From Lanius collurio (Eukaryota; Chordata; Aves; Passeriformes; Laniidae), in contig JACBWW010000002.1 in the NCBI GenBank assembly GCA_020086605.1, forward strand, positions 28,140,049 to 28,204,048: a DNA stretch of 64,000 bases, read 5' to 3'. The notes under the pieces were generated by a model. It was not told the origin of the DNA, ran no database searches, and worked only from the letters and a program-made list of their open reading frames with translations. Positions 1 through 15,145 of the stretch are shown here, in pieces (the first letter of the stretch is position 1; every line of letters begins with the position of its first letter). The position numbers and the translations under genes were made by a program.

Positions 1-3000
1 ATTTTACCAAGCAGCATTGGCCATGGACTTCCCACTCCCAGTGCCTAATTCAGCAGGAAGGCAGGAAAAAGCTAGGGACCTCTGCTCCAAGGATGGGGTC
101 TTGCACTGCCCCAACAAAGAGACTTCAAGCATGGGCTTCAAACTATGATTCTGACATCTGTAAAGTTATGAGGAGATGTTCCTTTCTTTGTTCAAACTAA
201 AAAAAAAAAAAGAAGAAGCCTTTGAGATGGATTAAAAATGTTTCATCCTCCAGGACTGCACCAGGAGTGAGGCTCCCAAACTTGCCATAGTATATTGCTT
301 CCTTCCTAAGAGCCAGTATAAAAAAAAAAAGAAAAAACTCATAATACTTTTGTCCTTAATAAGAATCAAAGTGGTGCAGAAAAGAGTCTTTATACCTCCC
401 ATTCCCATTGCCTGATTAATGTGCTCTGTCTTTCAACATGTGCTTTCCCTTAAACCTCATTTTTCTGTAATTTCCTTCATTCCTTTAACAATGTGCTTAT
501 CCCTTTCCTAAAAAAAAAAAAAGAAAAAGCCATTCTTTACAGATGTTGCCTCTCTTCTCACCACAGTCCAAAGCACAGGCTCATCTTCCTTCTTCTAAAT
601 AAAATAAAAGGATATAGGATTATTTCAAAAGGTGAGCATCAATATTAAATTTTAGCAACACATAGTAAACTGATGTCTTTGTAAATAATTTTTTTCTGAT
701 CCAAAAATATTCTTACCCTGTTCTGGAAGTAACAATAGCTACCCAAAGTAGTTGGGTATTTCCGAAGGCAAAATTTTGCCTGCCATTAATGCAGGCAGTT
801 TTGGACTGAACGGATCCGGCTCAGCTATGAACAACTGCAGGACCTATCAAAGACTCTTGTTAGAAAAAATCCTAAACCACTAAATGGTTGTGCTTTCATG
901 TGGGGGAGCCCTGAATCTGAAGAGCATCAACCTAAAATAGAAGGCTAACATTAGGACGAGTGCTAGTCATCTACTCACTGTCTTGAGGGTGACTCATATG
1001 TAGCTCACGTCAGGTAGGTCCCAAATCTTAACACCTCCGCTCACCCTCAGGCTCATACTCCACGAAGAAGGGTTGAGAGACCAGACCCTTACATTTGTCA
1101 TACTTCTTTTTAAATAGCATTGCAATACAGCACCCAGGTGTCCAGCTTCAGACCGTCCAGCAGCATTCCTAGTTCAGAGTACAACACTTTAAAATCAGCT
1201 TATACCATCAAGTACTTCTGAGAACTGCACATCCATTGGCCCAGGGCAGGCAGGGAGCGCGCCGATCTCCATTCTCTGCTGAGAAAGTGTGAGCACAGTT
1301 GTTTTAATACCGTGCTTGACTCCACATTATCCAGCGTCTTCCCAGAAGCAACGCTTCAGGCATTTTCAATCCCTCTGGCAGAAGCGTGCCCACAAACCTG
1401 CTGGTGTTTGGGGATGAAGGCACCGTTTGCCACAAGATGCTGACCCCCAGCAGGCTCACTGGCAGGAGCTGGGCACCGCCTGGCTGGGCCCCACAAACGA
1501 CCCCGGTGTTTGCTTCATGCCCTCACCCCGACACAACACCCTCAGGCTGCAAGGTGAATACGGCTCTGCTGTATTTGCTCTGCTCAGCAGGAACCCCACC
1601 TTTTCTTTCGTGCTGCAAACTTCACGTTATAGATTAGAGAGAGCAACAGAACACATTAAAATTAGCAGTCTTAAAAAAAAAAAAAAAAGAAAAAAGCTTG
1701 ATCTACTCTCATTTTTAACTACTGGCTATGGGCATAAAAGGTTTCTTCAGTTATATTTTAAAATGCATGGGTTTCTTGCTCCAAATTTAGCCCAAGAAGA
1801 ACAAATTTCCTAAGTGAAATACTGCTAGATACCATTTGTTTCCTCACTTTTTTTTAAAGTTTTGTTTTTGTGATACTTTTCCAATCATTAACGAATAATT
1901 TATGTTCATCACATTAAATTGGGCAAAGCACAACTTCGGGTTCATCTTGCGGTTCTGGAGCTTTTCCTTTTAAATACTAAGTAGCAGTCTTGAGAAAACA
2001 TCAGAAGTAGGTTGCAATGAGTTATCCAATACTTGCAGAGGTATGTTGGTGTGTCTGTCAACAGGGAGCCCAGTGTTCATGTGCTCATTAAATTATATCC
2101 TCATAGTTAATACAGAGATATTGTAACTTGTCATTTCTCCAAAAATTAAGAATTGCCTAGTTAGTCTCAGCTCGTTAAACCATAGATTTTTCTTAAAAGT
2201 CACTCAGTCATTTGAAAATAATGAAATACTGGTATTTATAGTGTTTTCAAGCTGTCATGTATTTAAGCCTGAAAATCATCTACGAACAGAAATCATATTC
2301 TGGATAGATGGTGCCAGTCAAACTACTTTAAAAAAGAGAGAAAGCTACAGAAAATTAAGACCTGGTAGCTATAGCCAATGAAGACAGAATATGTTTCATT
2401 AAGATTTGAACTATATTTTTTATCTTGGTATGAATTTCCAAAATTATCTCAACATGAATCCTCACTAAGTGTGAATACGTGGCAAATGTAGTTGAAAATA
2501 AATTATATCTTGTATGATAAACCTCTATCAGTTTCAAGGAGTTTTATTTATAGATAAAGTACATTTTTAAAATGGTAAAAAAAATTGTAAAATGTATATT
2601 GGGAACATATCCAAAAGTTTAAAAAAAGTAGCTTTAATGCTAAAATTGAAGACTATTTGACAAAAGCATAAAATACAGCATCGAGACTAGTTTTTATTTT
2701 CTTAATAGATATAAATAAGACTTAACAAACTGTATTTTGGGAAGGTTGTGAAAGAAATATTTAAATTCCTATCTAGATTTACATCCAGATACAGCGTACA
2801 CCATGCCGTGGAGCTGTTTTGAGACAGTTAAGCCTTTTAATATACCTCCTGTACTTCTGAGGCAGTAACATATTGCTTTACCAGTTAAATCCTTTCGGAA
2901 GTCATGGTGTACATGTAACTTGCTCTTTAAATATTTTACTAATTTAAAGCTGGGTTTCATGCACTAGGTTGTTATGGCTGGGGATGTGCTGTGTAAATCC

Positions 3001-6000
3001 CTATCTGGCGTGTTCTGGACGTGGCATAAAAAACCCCTTCTTGGTGCTCAGATTAGCACTGATAACTGCAGGAATCACAAGCAAGGTTTCACAAGACCAC
3101 GTTGTGTTGGCTGCTACATATGAACACTAAACACGTCTTCTAAAATCTTTAAGGAATTACTCGAGCTATGATTTCGATGCACACCTAAACAAAAATTACC
3201 AAGTTATTTTTAACTACTTCCTCACGTGCAGACACATATGTTCATACACAATATGCAATTTAAATCACAACACTGAATTTAAGAACGGTGCACATTAAAA
3301 TGTTCTAAAAAATATCCACCAGCTGTATTTTGCATTCAATCATTTACTTGTTTCCTGCAATCCCTAAAACACTCAATCATACGTTAATTTCAGTTCCGAG
3401 GCTAGACTGCATACCTTTCTTCTCCTTTGCAACCACAAGCAAAATCTTGCTAAAGCCGGGCTGTGAAGTCTCAAAAAGAAAAGAAAAGAGAATTTGGCCC
3501 TCCCGTAAGAGCTGCGGTATAGGAGAGGCATGAAGTCTGTCCCAGCGAGGGGATGGTTGTACACAGAGCACTTGTGTCCCCCTGTGACAAACAGCTGATG
3601 TTAAGGAGTTATCAAGAATGAAAACTGTGTCCATTCTGCACCAAGACAACGGTGTATTAGTGGAGCGACTGTCTTCTAAGGAAAACAAGCCTGAAAGCAA
3701 GAAACTGAATTAAAGCAAAATGAACCTGAGGCTAATAAACAGACATCTTAAACGAGTTCAGTTAGTTGTAAAAATTAACTAAGCTAAGAAGGTCCAATGT
3801 AAGAGAAATAGTCCAGCTCAAACATGGATTATTTCTGAAAACAAGAAATTTGTTTGGGTTGGGTTTTTTTTGCAAACATCTCCGTCACTGGAAACCTCTG
3901 CAGCATTTGCCATCAGTGCCAGCATTAAGCCTGTAGCACCTTTGGCTTTCCTGCTGCCTGGCTGTGCAGAGGGCTCACCCCTCTCCTGCTCTGGCAGAGC
4001 TGGGGAAGCTGCCGATTATTTGCACCAAGAGCGTTTCAGTTTGACAGTTGGTTAAAAGTAATACTTCTTTTTTAGCTATGAGAACAAAATGGATAACCTT
4101 TCCAAAAAGGACCATCTCTCACTGGTAAGATCCATTAACAGGTTTAGCTGAATTTTATCACACTAGCAGGAGCTACTGACTGTAGATTTCAAAGAGCAGG
4201 ACTCTTCTTCCTCTGTCTGTCCCCATTTGCCAGCAAAAAGAAACATTTCCATCTTCAGTTCAAAAACACGCATACAAAGAAAGGACAAACTCCTCTCTTA
4301 CCATCTAGAAAATATTTTTTACTACCAAACTTTCTGCATTTATTGGCACAATTAAAATCTGAATGAAGAGATACAAAATTTTCACAGGGCTCCTGAAGCA
4401 GAATACTTTGAAAGAGCCCAAAAGACTGATGCATTGTTTTTTCCTCTCTTTAAAAATATAAGACAGTTCTGTTAAAATTTACATTTAAAGTGCCAGTAAA
4501 AAAACCTTAATGTTTTGGTTAGATTCCTGTAATAAAAGCCCATATTCTGGATATATTTCAGTTTGGAACCACATGGACAAATAGTGTTAATAAAGTACAA
4601 GTCTGAGAATCTGGCCACAAATAATTATATGACAACATTTTAGCACTAGGTTTATAGTTTTGAGGTATTTTTTTGAGGATTGAAACATATTTCACCTTCG
4701 TTCTGAAGGAGTTTGCATTGTTTTAAAGTGAGGGGAGGGAGTAGGTAGGAATTTTCTCGCCTTCCAAGTTTGCCTCAGCTACAAACTGCTGCAGCATCAC
4801 TTATCACAAAACAGGGGGCTCAGGGTTTAATTTTTGAGTAGGCTGGAAAAATGCATATTCAAAGTTGTTTATTAGGAATCAACTAAAAAATTAAAGCATT
4901 TGATTATTGCAGATTCGGCTGGGGAAGGCGGGAGGCAGTCAGTCCACCGCCAACAAAGCCCTTGCTCCATTATCTGTGGAAGGAAAGCAGAGTTACGCTG
5001 TCGCAGGGAGAGAATACGGTGGTGCCCTGCCCGAGCAGGTGAGCCAGCACGGGGCAAAAGGGAATCTGTACCCTTGCAAATTAATTAAAAAATTTTATTG
5101 AGGCTTCCAACAAGGCAATGCAAGTTTTGAGGGGATACACTGGCTTTATTTAGGGTCAACAGAAGTACATGCGATTGTTTGGCACTTGCTTTTGCCCTAA
5201 GGCAGGAGAGCAGGGAAAATAATGAGGATCCCTTCCCTTCCTTGGCCAGAAAGTTTTCTTTTAAACTCCTACCAAGTTTTTCAAATTGCAGCTAATACGC
5301 ACAGATCTCAATAAGTAGATGGGCTGTAGAATGCTGTGCCTGGTTCAAAAGCCTCTGTCCCACCAAACCCCTCAACTTTTAGAGAAAACACTCGTAACTA
5401 AAAGAATTTTAAGCTGTCATAGGCAGTGATTTAGTAAAGAGCCAAATTATATATTTAGTATTTTCCCTGTGAGTCAGTCTAGAAGTACTCACAGCTAAAA
5501 AGTGATGACTATCACCAGTCAGAGAAAGTTGTGTGAACCCGTGAAGTTTAGAGCGTAGTTTCCATTCCCGTGCCTTGCCTTCAACCATCATGGCAACACG
5601 AACGGTGAGAATTTTGTTACCACAGTATCCTCAAGCCAAAGAAAATGCTTATTCATGCTTCATTATCTAAGGACTGTATTAAAAAAAAAAAAAAAAAAGA
5701 AGATAAAAGAAAAATGCTACAGCAATTTAGGTAAATACTTTAAACCTTGTGGAGGGAAGCCACACACGGGAGTACGTTTCATCTTTTCATTGAAGAAACA
5801 CTTTGATGGCCACAAGTGTGTGCTGCACACGTACAAGCCATCTCTAGATAAACCACAAAGTATACAGAATATTTAAAATTATTTTGTCACTAACAGCTAA
5901 GTTTCATTTTCCATTCCCTTCTGAAGGACTCCTTCTTAGTTTTAGTTGGGAATCCACAATCCTTGAAAATCTTAATGTTGGAGAACAAATGGTGAATCTG

Positions 6001-7240
6001 CCTGGAGCCACAGCCAAAGCTCATCAGCTGCACAGATTTCAGCACTGCAATATTAGCCGTCTCTCAGTCTTGACGATACTTAAAACCATCTTAACCACAC
6101 ATAATATTCTACCATACGAAAGCCTACAGAAAAGGTCTGCTGCTAGAAAACAGAGAATTCTATGAGACCGGAGATGCTAACATTGACAGAAGGAAATGTT
6201 TTCAAAATATCTCTAATAACACAAAAACCCCACACCGCAAACACAGCAAATGATGATTGAAAATTGTTATAAAGAATGAAACAGTGAAAAAGATAATTTT
6301 GGCTACATACAAATTACCGCCGACGTAGGAAGATAAGCAGAATAGCTTAGGCACCGAGATCCACGTGGTTACTGCACAACTTCAGTTGTACCTGGGCAGA
6401 TGATAAGTGCAATGAAATGTTTAAATTAAGGTGTTTTTCCCCCCATCAAACTGGCCCTGCTGTCTCTGTTCCAGCCTTCTAATTTAGCTCTACTTTCATA
6501 TTCCCATCGGGCTCCTCAGTGCTGGTCTCGTTCCTATGATAGAGCAGCCTCAAGCAAGAATTCTGGGTATATCCTGCAACAAACATCTAAACCAGGTCTT
6601 TTTCAAAGGTTTTGCTAAGATTATTATTTTTTTAGAGAAACATTTAGTCTGTAAGAGAAATACCCAAAAGATTTAGGATTATTTCAGTAATTTTCCTCTG
6701 TAGTCCAGACAGCTTTGATGTGTTACCATAGTTTGGACATTTTGACTGCCTACTGTAACACTGACAGCCAGTCAGTACCCGGCCAATGCTTCAGATTAAG
6801 TTGTTGCCTTCTGCTCTACTGTTCTCACAGAGACTGATATGTTAGAGAGTGAGACCAGGAGAGCTCCTTAGAGTGAAATTAAGCCTACAAAGGGAATTGT
6901 GTGCCTGCACAGATATTTGCATGGTAGCAAAATTTCTGGAATTCAGTAAATTGATTCTGCAAAAGTCTTTGGGGAAGTAAAAAATAATCATAATTAAAAA
7001 ATACCTCTAAAGAATGATCGAGAGCTACACACAGAGAAATGCTTTCAAAACACAAGCATTTAATTTTTTTAAATGTTAAGTGAGATGTAAATATGTATGG
7101 TAGCAACAAAGTGCCCAAAAGCATACTGAAAACATATTCCATACACAGTTAGCAATAGAAGTCTGTACAAAAGTAATAAAGATACACATTATAAAAAATA
7201 TTCCATAACTATAATTTAAAAGAGGGAAAAAAGACAAGGG
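1..7240. other. Gene-free 3' flank of ZBTB18
   Basis: No open frame here has recognisable protein similarity, and all are short (128 codons at most). The stretch is AT-rich and lies past the predicted ZBTB18 poly(A) site. It contains five plus-strand A-runs of 11-18 bases (199-211, 320-330, 510-522, 1673-1688, 5681-5698), four of them followed by G and more A. Minus-strand AATAAA hexamers at 5094-5099 and 5145-5150 could serve a longer 3'UTR form, but nothing else supports this. No transposon was recognised. Confidence 0.6.
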
Positions 7241-7263
7241 AATTGATTTCTCAGTTCATATAA

Positions 7264-7269
7264 TTTATT
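7264..7269 (-). terminator. ZBTB18: Canonical poly(A) signal AATAAA for ZBTB18
   Basis: The plus strand reads TTTATT, which is AATAAA in the gene direction. About 20-40 bases further in the transcription direction the sense strand reads a T-rich stretch (CTTGTCTTTTTT), suitable as a downstream element. Cleavage would fall near 7245-7250. It is the only AATAAA between 7270 and 9139 on that strand. Confidence 0.55.
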
Positions 7270-7945
7270 GCAGTTAGCACACAGTTTAAAAATTCACCAA
7301 CACACCAATAGTACAAAACTAAACAGCATTATAAGTTATTCCCTCCTCAGGAAAATAAAACATACTATGATTGTCAAAGCTAGATGTCAGTCTAAGTTTT
7401 AGAACAAAAGAAGAATGTGAAACTAAGGAAAGGAAAAAAGCAATCACTCACGAGGACCACAAAAAAATCCAAGAGAAAGTCCATTTTCCTCAGACACTGA
7501 TTGTCTTTTCTAAATTAAGAAAAGAATGTAGTTTTAAACCTAGAAACTATTCAAGTAACTAAAGATAACGCTCCAAGGCCATTTTCACAGCTTTTTTTTT
7601 GTTTTAAATGCCATTACAGCCAAATTAACACACATTTGACCAAATATTTCCAAAACAGTCCAGCAATACACAATGGAGTTTTCCATTCAGTATCTTAAGC
7701 ACAAAAATAGGCTATGTTTACAGTAGTTAAGGCGATCAAATTTTAAACAAAAGCAGAGAAAAAAAAAAAAAAGAAAAAAAAAAAAGGAAAAAACAGCAAA
7801 CGTTTTCCATGCTACTCCCATAGACCTTATTTGTAAGTGCAAGACAGGAAAACAAACACTGTGCAAAATGCTTTTGACCTGCGTGTTGGTCATTAAAACC
7901 ACACGTCAGGCTGCAGTCTCTGCTGCTTGGATACGCATAGTCCTT

Positions 7946-7966
7946 CCCCGGCCCCCCCGGCCCCCC
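7946..7966 (-). repeat. G-rich block with G-quadruplex potential in the ZBTB18 3'UTR
   Basis: On the sense strand the block reads six G, CC, seven G, CC, four G. The seven-G run can be split, giving four runs of at least three G with loops of one or two bases. It lies about 1.3 kb past the stop codon, so it would be in the mRNA. Flanking sequence is ordinary AT-rich 3'UTR, so the block stands out. Confidence 0.6.
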
Positions 7967-9294
7967 TGTCACTCAGGCCTGCCCAGGCCTTTCAGCCTGG
8001 GGCTTTTTTCGCTTTTTTTTTTTCAGTCCACAGCCTCTTTTCAACGGGGGAAAAAAAAAAGAACGACCTATTGTGGTGGAGTGGTGCAGCAGGAATCCTA
8101 CAAATGCTCATCTGGGGAAATGGACGCACCTCAGTTGGAGCTGGCGTGGGGTCTGTGCAATTAGAAGGGGTCTGGGGTTAGTAAATGCACACCGCACATG
8201 CAAATCTCGAAGCCTGGTTGTAAACATTCAATTTTTTTTCCTTGTTAACGTAGCTAAATCGGCGACTCGTAGCTTAAGTTCTTCTCAACTTAAAGACAGT
8301 GGGAAAGTAAATTTAAATTAGATAAAATAAAAACAGTGCATTTCTCGTCTTCATAACACTGGCATTTTCAACGGTGTCAGGTTTTTTTCCTAAGGAAATT
8401 AAATAATTTTCAACTCACTCGTTAAAGTTATACAATGCAAACAAAGACAAAAATATACTGAAAATCATGCATTTCTGTAGCGTTAATATTTACTTTTCAA
8501 GACTCAACTAAGAGCATCAACACAACCTGCCAAGTTCTTTGATACCTCCCCCCGGCCCATGTAATCAATTACAGTATACAATAACAGTAATTCACATTTT
8601 TTAAACACACAGTTCATCACTGCTGAAGCTGCAATATCCTTTTTCATCCCAAGCAAACCTTCACGTAAGACAGAGTCCCAGTGATCCCAGTGTACTCTCA
8701 GGGTTTTTGTTTTATGTTTTTGTGTTGGTTTTTTTGTGTTTTTTTTTTTTTTTTCCAGTGGGAACTGTCAGAAATCCAGAAGTTGCCATAATAAGTTTTA
8801 AGTCAACCGCTTGTTTAAAAATAGATAATCCAGCATTTCAGAAATTTTCCATTTGGGTCTAAAAGCATTCAGGTTTCCAACAGCTAGAAAGGACTCATGC
8901 AATTATAGAAATGTAAAGGAACTGACAAAATTGGGAGAGGATTTCTACATTCAGATTTTAAGAGGGAAAAAGATCAAGAGTTTAAAAGAACGCAGTGTTT
9001 TGGGGAGAATAAAGCCACATCCAAATTTTTTGAATTGGAGATTCCTTAGAAGTAAAGTATCCGCTGGCTTCTATTCCGAAAAGGGGGAAAAACACGCTCC
9101 GCAATTAGTTACTTTGTCGGATTACCTCTACAGTTCATTTTTATTGGAGTGCTAAATTAGTGAAATATTCATGCTGCCTTAAAGTGCAAAAACAAGCTAA
9201 TAGCCAAACTTTCAGTTCAAGGAAACAAGATTGCTTTTAGACTGTACCACAACTATATAGATTTATATATATATTATTTATATATATAAAAATT

Positions 9295-12989
<3,695 letters not shown>

Positions 12990-13002
12990 CTTTAGTACAC
13001 AT
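12990..13002 (-). CDS. ZBTB18: ZBTB18 first coding exon (codes for M-C-T-K plus first base of G)
   Basis: On the minus strand ATG TGT ACT AAA G is followed by the donor GTAGGAG (GT at 12988-12989). Joined to the exon at 10877 this gives MCTKGYEDS before the short-form start. The human long isoform begins MCPKGYEDS, so the match is eight of nine residues and the total of 531 codons is identical. The ATG has a poor initiation context (T at -3, T at +4). No ATG occurs on the sense strand in the 200 bases upstream, so this is the first AUG of any leader starting there. Confidence 0.93.
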
Positions 13003-13300
13003 AAACCTGATTAAGTCCTTTCCTCTGAGTCTTGCTGGCTCCAGGTCTGTTAGATCGGTGGAAAAAAAGCAGACTAGGAGAGACAGATGCAAAGTGGAGA
13101 TGATGTTAGAGAGGAATGAGATACCTTCTCCACACACAGATCTGCACACACTAACTCCCTGTCTGTGTGTTAGAATAAAAGGCTGAGGGATGGCAGGCTG
13201 TCAGCTGCTCTGACATCATGTTCAGATGGAAATGCTACCTCCAGCTGTGCTCCTTTTAATGCCATATGCTACTCCTCTACACTCCTGCCACCAGCTTTTT
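13003..13300 (-). promoter_or_regulatory. ZBTB18: ZBTB18 proximal leader and promoter with E-box cluster
   Basis: This is the sequence immediately 5' of the first ATG. The first 200 bases contain no sense-strand ATG and look like leader. Beyond them come four E-boxes in 67 bases: CAGCTG (13202-13207), CAGATG (13223-13228), CAGCTG (13242-13247) and CATATG (13263-13268), with a CRE-like TGACATCA at 13211-13218. An A/T-rich TTTTATT on the minus strand near 13174-13180 is a weak TATA-like match. In mammals the gene is a direct target of proneural bHLH factors, so the cluster is suggestive. The transcription start cannot be read from sequence. Confidence 0.5.
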
Positions 13301-13379
13301 CTTAGGAGAACTTTTCTCTTCTGTTAGTATAAACAAAATACTTCAAAGTCTCTTTTTTTCAAACTTTCTAACAGGGAGG

Positions 13380-13394
13380 AAAAAAAAAAAAAAA
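13380..13394. repeat. Poly(A) run upstream of ZBTB18 exon 1
   Basis: Fifteen consecutive A on the plus strand, interrupted by G and followed by four more. It sits between the E-box promoter and the CpG island. Confidence 0.8.
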
Positions 13395-13875
13395 GAAAAT
13401 CCTAAACATATGGGGCTGTACTGTATGTGCAGCATAGCAACACTTCTGCCTTAACTTGGAGGACCGCTTTATGTGCTGACAGCGTACCCCAGCCACGGGG
13501 TTACCCCAGAAAGCCACACCGGCTCGGTTTTACTGAGCCCAGGGGTTCATTTAAAAGCAGAAATTAACCGGACCTATTTACCACCTCACAGCTCTCCGCT
13601 CCGCCGCCGGTCCTTTCAGTTCCAGCGTTTAAGACAGCGCAAGTGACACCGAGCACCAACTCCGGCTCCTTTCGAGCCGCAGAGCAACTCCCCTGGCCGG
13701 GGCACTACAGCGAGCGCTCGGCTCAGCTCCTACACCGCTTTTTCCCCGCGGGGGCTGGGGCTGCCCAGCTATTTGACCGCGGCGGCCCCGGGACGCGGGT
13801 CCCCGGCCCCGCAGGCTCCGAGCGGCCCCCGGCCCGAGCGGGAGCCCCGAGCCGCGCCGGCTCCCCCCGGGCGAC

Positions 13876-13881
13876 ACTCAC
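13876..13881 (-). other. Candidate splice donor of an alternative 5' exon
   Basis: The minus strand reads ACGC then GTGAGTG, a perfect six-base donor apart from C instead of G at -1. It lies inside the CpG island on the ZBTB18 strand and would join to the acceptor at 10877. This is inference from motif and position only. Confidence 0.3.
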
Positions 13882-13943
13882 GCGTGTACCCAGCGGGGCG
13901 GGTCAGCTGCCCGCTGCCGGGCGGGGACAGCCCGCCGCCCCCC

Positions 13944-13966
13944 GGGACGGGACGGGACGGGCGGGG
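13944..13966 (+). repeat. GGGAC tandem with strong G-quadruplex potential
   Basis: The plus strand has GGG-AC repeated three times, then GGG-C-GGGG: five G-runs with loops of two, two, two and one base. This is the tightest class of G4 motif. It is on the template strand for ZBTB18 and overlaps the third GC box. Confidence 0.7.
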
Positions 13967-14358
13967 AGGCGGCGGCGCGCAGCAAGTTCCCGGCGGGCCC
14001 GGCCCCGCCATCCCCGCCGGGCGGCGGCAACTTTTGGCCAGGGCTGTGTGTGTTCCCCCCCCGGCCCGACACTCCCGTTCGAGGCCCTGGTCCCGCGGGC
14101 AGCACCGCCCCCGCCCGCGGCCGGGCCGTGGCCGGGCGCGCCGGCAGCCGCCCCGCGGGGAAGGAAGCAGCTGCCCGGCGCGCAGGAAAAGCCGCCCCCG
14201 GGTCACGGCGGCAACAAAAGAAAAGTAACCGGGAGCGTCGCCGGGGCGGCCGGTCCCGCCGCCCGGGGAGCGCTGCCCCCGCCCCTCCGCCCACCCCCAG
14301 CCAGACCCGCCGCCAACTCCGCCCGCCCCGCGGGGCCGCAGCGGCCCCGGCCCCGGCT

Positions 14359-14699
14359 NNNNNNNNNNNNNNNNNNNNNNNNNNNNNNNNNNNNNNNNNN
14401 NNNNNNNNNNNNNNNNNNNNNNNNNNNNNNNNNNNNNNNNNNNNNNNNNNNNNNNNNNNNNNNNNNNNNNNNNNNNNNNNNNNNNNNNNNNNNNNNNNNN
14501 NNNNNNNNNNNNNNNNNNNNNNNNNNNNNNNNNNNNNNNNNNNNNNNNNNNNNNNNNNNNNNNNNNNNNNNNNNNNNNNNNNNNNNNNNNNNNNNNNNNN
14601 NNNNNNNNNNNNNNNNNNNNNNNNNNNNNNNNNNNNNNNNNNNNNNNNNNNNNNNNNNNNNNNNNNNNNNNNNNNNNNNNNNNNNNNNNNNNNNNNNNN
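14359..14699. other. Assembly gap (341 N) inside the CpG island
   Basis: All bases are N. Both flanks are extremely GC-rich, so the gap is probably a sequencing dropout of GC-rich promoter DNA. Part of the alternative first exon may be missing. Confidence 1.
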
Positions 14700-14879
14700 T
14701 CTGGGTGCAGCCGGCCCGCCTCGGGGCCGGTCGGCGTGGAGAGCGTGCTGTAGAGTGCTGAGACCATGCGGTCAATTAGGGGCAAGAGCATTACTAGTGT
14801 ATTGTGCAGGGTTATGTGTGTGCTGCGTATGTACGTATGTATAGTGCATATTGGAGTGTTATCTCAAGATCCCAGAGGC

Positions 14880-15145
14880 ATGACTTGCCCCCTACTAAGA
14901 ACATACAGTCGGCTAAGATAAGGAAACGTTTTGTGAAAACTCAGCGAAGGATCCGTACCTAAGAGAAACTCCAGTTACTGATGCTTGGTAACTTTGCAGA
15001 AGTTGACTGCAGGAACATCTGGATTAGCATAAGTCACAAGGATGCTGACGGATGCTGCTGCAAGATGTACAAAAGTAGAGTAGCTTTGCCCTGCCTCATT
15101 TATGATTGGATAATTAGAAATAAGCAGCAGTGGGTAATTAGGTGA
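14880..15145. promoter_or_regulatory. Candidate regulatory element upstream of the CpG island
   Basis: A perfect match to the ZBTB18/RP58 binding consensus, AACATCTGGA, lies at 15014-15023. It is followed by a TGCTGACGGATGCTGCTG stretch and by two TAATTAG homeodomain-type sites (15111-15117, 15135-15141). The cluster is about 2 kb above the first ATG. Regulatory function is inferred from site content. Confidence 0.35.

Larger units (their letters stand above)
7245..9294 (-). other. ZBTB18: ZBTB18 3' untranslated region (predicted)
   Basis: The region follows the TAA stop directly and reaches the first AATAAA with a plausible downstream U-rich element, about 2.0 kb away, similar in size to the mammalian 3'UTR. 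It starts with a 10-bp perfect inverted repeat (9262-9271 / 9281-9290). Other contents are a sense-strand A-run (8739-8754), long sense-strand U-runs (7759-7785, 8051-8060) and a G-rich block (7946-7966). Two earlier AATAAA hexamers exist: one overlaps the stop codon (9294-9299) and one is at 9140-9145. Extent is inferred; cDNA would settle it. Confidence 0.6.
13590..14760 (-). promoter_or_regulatory. CpG island, likely alternative ZBTB18 promoter and first exon
   Basis: This is a sharply bounded, very GC- and CpG-rich block in an AT-rich window, interrupted by an assembly gap. SP1-type GC boxes are at 13895-13902, 13919-13926 and 13959-13966. Long open frames in both strands are composition artefacts of missing stop codons and are not genes. 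A GTGAGT donor on the minus strand (13876-13881) could splice an untranslated first exon to the acceptor at 10877, making the 522-residue form. In mammals ZBTB18 has two leaders of this kind. The island is 0.6 to 1.8 kb above the first coding ATG. Confidence 0.75.

Noticed and set aside
767..797. Two overlapping short inverted repeats (14-bp palindrome; 7-bp arms)
   Set aside because: About four 14-bp palindromes are expected by chance in a window this size; nothing nearby gives it a role.
13629..14844. Long open frames on both strands in the CpG island (up to 372 codons)
   Set aside because: They cross 341 unknown bases, overlap each other in several frames and reflect the lack of stop codons in GC-rich DNA.
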